From Schistosoma mansoni (lineage: Eukaryota; Platyhelminthes; Trematoda; Strigeidida; Schistosomatidae), in contig NW_017386088.1 of NCBI RefSeq assembly GCF_000237925.1, positions 267,087 through 331,086 on the forward strand: a DNA stretch of 64,000 nt, in the 5' to 3' direction. Both the position numbers and the translations under genes were made by a program. Within the stretch, counting starts at the first letter, position 1, and each line of letters opens with the position of its first letter. Positions 59,491-64,000 of this stretch are shown one piece after another. The notes below the pieces were generated by a model that ran no database searches, was not told where the DNA came from, and saw nothing but the letters and a program-made list of their open reading frames with translations.

Positions 59491-60690
59491 GTGTATTGAA
59501 TTCAAAAGTAAACTAATGATTAGCAATGAGTCAGGAAAATACAAATGGTACTTAATAAACTCACTATTAAGATAAAAATGCAATAATGAAGTCTATGTTA
59601 TCTCAGTCTGTTATATTATTTGACTATAAGGCCTAGTCAATAAAACTAGATATAAGTTGACTACAAATATTTAATCGTAGGTATCTTTACAGGAAAGTAC
59701 ACCATTTTGTCATTGTGTAATGGTTTATGATTAGATGGATAATAAACGATCTGAGAATTGGTAAAATGAACGGATAGTTCATCGATCAATAAGTGAATAC
59801 AAATAATACGGTGTGGGCGAATGGTGGCAGCTTATGATCCCAAATCATTAGCTCAAACTTCCTAATTAGTTAATATTCTAGGACAAGACCTATGATCAGT
59901 TTTGCAACTGATCGATCATTATTTTAACCACTACCTTTACCAAATACAGTAACATGATCCTGATCGGTTCTTACACTTTGAATACATGTTATTCCTGGTC
60001 ATGAGACTGAATACTTATGTGAACTGACATCAAAGACAAGACTACTAGCCAGAAATACGTTTTCTTTCTAGCAAAGTACCACGCTTATATACAAAATACT
60101 GAACCAAAGAACAAGCAGGAAGTCATTTGATTGAGGGTATGAAAACTAAAAGTCATTCATTCTCCAGAGAAACTATTGTCTAACTATCAAGCTTAACTTT
60201 CGCCCCATCATATCAGTTTCATGAAATAATGTGAATTCCTTTTGTGATAACATTGATAAAGCTGTGGTACTTTAGATTTCATTCATATATTCTGCTTTTT
60301 TCTCTCCAGTTGTGTTTCGCTTCCGTTTATAGATTGCTAGACGTTGCTTCATCATTGTATGATCTCCAAAAGAAAAATATTTTTCTTATCTTCTGTTCAT
60401 TTCTGAAGGGTAAGATAAAATATAGAGACTTATCATCCTCTGAAGAGATAACTCAAGTAAAATTTCAGTTCAGTTTTCTACTTATTAGAATAATAAAAAG
60501 TATGAATGTTTGTAAGTTAGTAATTAAAACTCTCGACACTTCAACAAATAGATTCTCACTCACTACTCTATTATTTTAATAAAAAAGGGGTTCTATTAGA
60601 GAATATACAGTTCTTTTTCAATATCTAATAACATATTGAAATCGAAAGGTGGTTATAGAAAAAAATGTGATTCAAACTATAAGGTATAGA
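59491..60690. other. No recognisable feature
   Basis: AT-rich sequence. The 111-codon open frame at 60244-60579 is Phe/Ile/Leu/Lys-rich with no motif and looks like chance in low-GC DNA. Confidence 0.35.
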
Positions 60691-60696
60691 GTTATA

Positions 60697-60985
60697 AGCA
60701 AAGATGGGTAGTGGCTAGCAGGGGAATCCAAGACGCGCGTTTTGTCCTATTTGGAACTTTTCAGCTGGATGTACCTGCATCTCAGAGTTGATATTCAATC
60801 TGGGATTCGAAACCAGTACCGTTCGCCTCAAATGCTATCGCGTTATCCACTTAGCTATTGAATCCTGATAGCCACTTGCTATATCGAGGCAATACGCATG
60901 GTATGCACATATGGCTAATAAGAGACTGATCAATTGCAGTCCTAAACGTCAATAGGAAGATTCAACCAAACAATATCAAGTGCAT
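60697..60985 (-). repeat. Sm-alpha-like SINE with inverted distal piece
   Basis: The head and ribozyme are minus-oriented (60697-60887; ribozyme core altered to CTGAAAA with ACAAAAC). At 60888 the sequence switches to plus-oriented distal sequence (ATATCGAGGCAATACGCATG, then AACGTCAATAGGAAGATTCA). The copy is thus a small fold-back. Confidence 0.75.
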
Positions 60986-61182
60986 TCATAAGGTATAGAG
61001 TTGTAGAGATTGTTAAATGTAGTGGATTAACTTTGATCGGTTCATAATTTCAATGAAACGATTAAAGGTATTCAACATTTAAGTTAGTAGATGATTCTGT
61101 AAAAAAAGATATGATTCACATATACAAACATTTTAAGTTTAATAGAATCTGAATTTATTGCCTAGTATAGATCTATACGAGT

Positions 61183-61580
61183 TATGTTTACGAAATTGAG
61201 AGGATGAAAATCGAATGTCCGGCGCTTTAACCGGGTTGGTGGACACGGCGAGTCCATCCACGGGAGTTGGAAAACCCTCATTCCAAACCAATGGTGCATA
61301 TGGGCCCCAGTATCCTGAAGGAACAAATGGCGTATGAATCAATCGTTTGTCACCGGTTACCATGAGATTGTATCTCCTTACGATGCTTCACTGTCTTGTG
61401 GATCAGATCTTTAGGTCAAAGGCTTCGGTAGTGGCCCCCTAAGAAAACCACCTGCTTCAGTTTGGGCACCTGGGTAGTATCACAGCTCTCACACAAATCG
61501 AATGAGATTTGTGCGGCGCATATGTATTCGGTGCCCCTTTGTACCAATATTTATGTGTTCAAATAAATAAATAAATGAAT
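61183..61580 (+). repeat. Family B repeat, copy B11 (5'-truncated)
   Basis: It starts at GTTTACGAAATTGAGAGGAT in mid-element and runs to ATATTTATGTGTTCAAATAA with an AAAT tail. The only clear family B copy downstream of ALDH16A1. Confidence 0.8.
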
Positions 61581-61786
61581 AATGATGTAAGTATACTAAT
61601 CTATCTGAAATAGTTAAAATAGAATAGACCTTTGTAACCAATTTTAACGAGACTGTATTGATCATGTGTATGACCTCAAACAAACATTCATTAGTTATTA
61701 TTAAATGAATGTTTTCAACTATTCTATGTCTAGTATGAAGACTATGAAATTTACATAGGTCTTAATTACGACTCGATTTTAACTTA

Positions 61787-62060
61787 TTTACTTACTTCTC
61801 CTGTTACCCCTCGTGGAGGAGCATAGGCCACCCACCAGTATTCTCCATCCAACCCTGTCTCGGGCAATCCTTTCCAGTTTGTTCTAGTTGTTATTCATCA
61901 TTTTTATATCTGCTTCTATTTCCCTGTGTAATGTGTTCTTTTGACTTCCTCTTTTCTGCTTCCCTTCCGGATTCCAAGTTAGGGCTTGCCTCGTGATGCA
62001 GTTTGGTGATTTCCTTAATGTATGCCCTATCCACTTCCAACGTTTTTTCTGATTTTAACT
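61787..62060 (-). mobile_element. LINE-B 3' fragment
   Basis: TTACTTACTTCTCCTGTTAC tail, then the antisense C-terminal coding sequence (GGATTCCAAGTTAGGGCTTG, then GATTTCCTTAATGTATGCCC). Closely matches the end of the 49.84-52.62 kb element. Confidence 0.8.
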
Positions 62061-62084
62061 AGGCGACTATTAGAAACCAAGAAC

Positions 62085-62215
62085 AACTGGGTAACTGTTT
62101 CGCCCAGTAAAAAGTGTATCAGCAGTGCTAATTCACAAGCATATCAGTGGAAGTTAAACCTAGGACTTTCAGTCGCGCACTGGACACCTAACCTCTAGAT
62201 TAAAAGACTTACTAA
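62085..62215 (-). repeat. Decayed tRNA-like/hammerhead SINE remnant
   Basis: The minus strand keeps GCACTGCTGATAC, then GGGCGAAACAG and CCCAGT, plus a CTAGAGGTTAGGTGTCCAG tRNA-like stretch. Order and spacing differ from SINE-2 consensus, so this may be another subfamily. Confidence 0.35.
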
Positions 62216-62369
62216 CTTTAGGATACGATTCCTGAAGTCTTAATAAGAAACCATGATAAGCGGTGTTCAAACATATCGGATATGACACAATTACCCAACA
62301 CAAGAAATCGAAGATGGTCACCTAATATCGTGAATTGATTAGGGTAACATATGAACACAATTCAATAGT

Positions 62370-62500
62370 CCCTCAGTGGTGTAGAGGTTATGGGTTCTAC
62401 TCGAGACCTAAGCTTCTGAATTTGGTTCACCATAGTGATATTATACTCGTTCACTGACGAGGAATTCCATAGTACTTCGAAACATGTTGAATGTAAGTGC
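62370..62500 (+). repeat. Decayed tRNA-like/hammerhead SINE remnant
   Basis: CTCAGTGGTGTAGAGGTTA resembles an A box. CACTGACGAGGAATTCC and then TTCGAAACATG keep the ribozyme spacing. No B box is left. Confidence 0.35.
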
Positions 62501-63029
62501 ATTTCATTAAGTAAGAAATGGATCAATTTACTAAGGATTAGAGTGATATACATATGAATGAGCATTAGTGCATTTCAATTGGTAAAACAATACACTTTCT
62601 CACTCACTTTTGTATTCTCACTCAAGTAGTTAGTTAGGGGGTTAGCGAGTAACAAACCGTGTATCAGTATCAGATTTTGGACACCGTACATCACAAAACT
62701 GTACATCACCGAACTTTCACACCATTGTTTGATAACTATTGTGCTATAACAATGAACCTGCGAAATAAATAATATCTCTCTGAGGGTTAGTGGTTCATCT
62801 TCCGACAGCCATTACCAGATCACGTACTCTACTCACTAGATACAACGTGCCATAAATACTTTATGTCCCTAAATAAAAACATAGTCATATGGAGACGATC
62901 AAACATGAAACAATAAGTTGGTCAAAATACTCAACTTCTAGAGACTTCCATGGAAATATGTTTTGAACAACTGAACCCAAGGTGGTCACATGTATAATAA
63001 AAAAAATAGTGACTGACTTCGAGAGGTAA

Positions 63030-63365
63030 ATCCAAGAGTTTTAGTAAGAAGCAGTGACCAGTGGAGTTCAAAACACGTCTGTTGTGAGATAGGAACTCAC
63101 TGAAGACAACTGGTGAACGGTTGCTCAACTTCTTGGATTGATTGGAGTTAGACATAAACACTATCGGATGCCGGCTCAGTGGTCTATCGGTTAAGTGCTC
63201 TCGTGCGAGACTGGTAGGTCGTGGGTTCGAATCTCGCGAGGCAGGATCGTGGATGAGCACTGATGAGGAGTCCCACAATAGGACGAAACGGTCGTCCAGT
63301 GCCTCCAGGTTTTCCATGATGGTCTAGCTTCAATTGACTCACGCTTTCAACTATGAAAATATAGC
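63030..63365 (+). repeat. SINE-2 full copy
   Basis: Leader (AGCAGTGACCAGTGGAGTTC), A-box-like GGCTCAGTGGTCTATCGG, perfect B box GGTTCGAATCTC (about 63224), then GAGCACTGATGAGGAGTCCC, AGGACGAAACGGTCGTC and CAGTGCCTCC, ending at the TTTCAACTATGAAAAT tail. Stem II, GAAA, GTC and stem I are intact. The first core base is A instead of C (ATGAGGA), so activity is doubtful. Confidence 0.82.
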
Positions 63366-63617
63366 TTGAATTCTGCAAGGTAACATTCTAACAATCTTAG
63401 TTCATTAATTTATTGACTACAATGGTACATGTTTAAATCATATGATATATACTGTATATCAACAATCGATTGTTTTTATGAAATACAATCATTGTTTTAT
63501 TGAATTACATAAAATCAACCAAATAACATACATAACATCAAGACAAAGTTAACTACTAATCTAATCAATTAAAAGAGTGAATGATTCATAGTTTACCAAT
63601 GTAAACATGACTTTAAT

Positions 63618-63940
63618 AAGCAAAGATTGGTGAATAATGGCTAGAAGTGGAATCTAGGACGCGCGTTTCGACCTATTTGGGACTCATCATCTGGATGAAC
63701 CTGTATCTCAGAGTTGATGTTCACTCTGGGACTCGAACCCAGTACCGTTCGCTTCAAACGCTATCGCGTTTTACACTCAGCTACTGAGTCCCGATAGCCA
63801 CTTACTTGTGCAATGGGGTGGAGTTTGAATTCACTTAATATTGCTTGGTTGAATCTTCCCATTGATGTTTAGGACTGCAACTGGTCAGTCTTTAATTGAC
63901 ATGTGTGCATACTGTGCGTATTGCCTCCTTACAGCCATCA
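63618..63940 (-). repeat. Sm-alpha-like SINE, full unit
   Basis: The minus strand has A and B boxes (TAGCTGAGTG, GGTTCGAGTCC), CCAGATGATGAGTCCC, AGGTCGAAACGCGCGTC and CTAGATTCC, then the distal region. One core base (C to A) and stem II are altered. Confidence 0.82.
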
Positions 63941-63943
63941 GGA

Positions 63944-64000
63944 CTCAGTGGCCGAGTGTATAACGCGATGGCGTTTGAAGCGAACGGTACTGGGTTCGAG
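63944..64000 (+). repeat. Sm-alpha-like SINE head, cut by the window edge
   Basis: GGACTCAGTGGCCGAGTGTA, then GCGAACGGTACTGGGTTCGA. It is head-to-head with the preceding minus-strand copy. The rest lies beyond the window. Confidence 0.8.

Noticed and set aside
60244-60579. 111-codon open frame
   Set aside because: Low-complexity Phe/Ile/Leu/Lys composition expected of AT-rich DNA, with no motif.
13275-61363. Recurring antisense frames of ~65-80 codons (13275-13526, 29827-30012, 36561-36758, 39363-39557, 61139-61363)
   Set aside because: All lie inside family B repeat copies and lack a common start or stop. Treated as shadows unless a constraint test says otherwise.
8905-63240. tRNA genes
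   Set aside because: Many good B boxes (GGTTCGANTC) exist, but none has a paired acceptor stem and all are followed by SINE sequence. They are SINE heads.
1-64000. CRISPR arrays, bacterial operons, riboswitches
   Set aside because: Spliced eukaryotic genes throughout. No direct-repeat/spacer pattern was seen.

Overview
The window looks like nuclear DNA of a blood fluke (Schistosoma or a close relative). It is AT-rich with long introns. The first introns of the small genes are tiny (33-47 nt). The intergenic and intronic space is packed with schistosome-type retroelements: RTE-like and CR1-like LINEs, and tRNA-headed SINEs that carry hammerhead ribozyme motifs like the Sm-alpha family. No species call is possible from the sequence alone. 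Two 200-base N runs (8690-8889 and 22807-23006) are assembly gaps.

Four host genes are supported. (1) CHRAC1-like histone-fold protein, minus strand, 1047-1406, two exons with a 33-nt intron. (2) ANAPC5 (anaphase-promoting complex subunit 5), plus strand, 9678-43568, 16 coding exons, about 885-889 aa. It fills more than half the window and its introns grow from tens of bases to 1-5 kb. (3) SEC61G, minus strand, 46764-47004, two exons with a 34-nt intron, 68 aa. (4) An ALDH16A1-like aldehyde dehydrogenase pseudoenzyme, plus strand, 55989-58007, one uninterrupted exon of 672 aa. The four act in unrelated processes (chromatin and replication, cell cycle, ER translocation, endosomal adaptor or metabolism), so no operon-like logic is seen. 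A small open frame 123 bp upstream of ALDH16A1 is unassigned.

Layout: 0-1.5 kb CHRAC1; 1.5-9.6 kb intergenic with CR1 fragments, an unassigned coding-like block, SINE pieces and a gap; 9.7-43.6 kb ANAPC5, with introns carrying about nine copies of a ~0.5-kb repeat (called family B here), several copies of an RTE-like LINE (LINE-A), pieces of a second RTE-like LINE (LINE-B), two hammerhead SINE families and a solo LTR; 43.6-46.7 kb repeats; SEC61G; 47-49.8 kb with nothing recognised; 49.85-52.62 kb a near full-span but dead LINE-B; 52.6-55.5 kb with nothing recognised; ALDH16A1; 58-64 kb repeats only.

The most interesting signals are: two unrelated tRNA-headed SINE families sharing the same compact hammerhead architecture, one copy with an intact core; repeats inserted within about 25-70 bp of ANAPC5 5' splice sites, with inverted pairs enclosing exon 4 and exons 10-11; and a ~685-bp near-perfect inverted duplication of a LINE tail in ANAPC5 intron 8.
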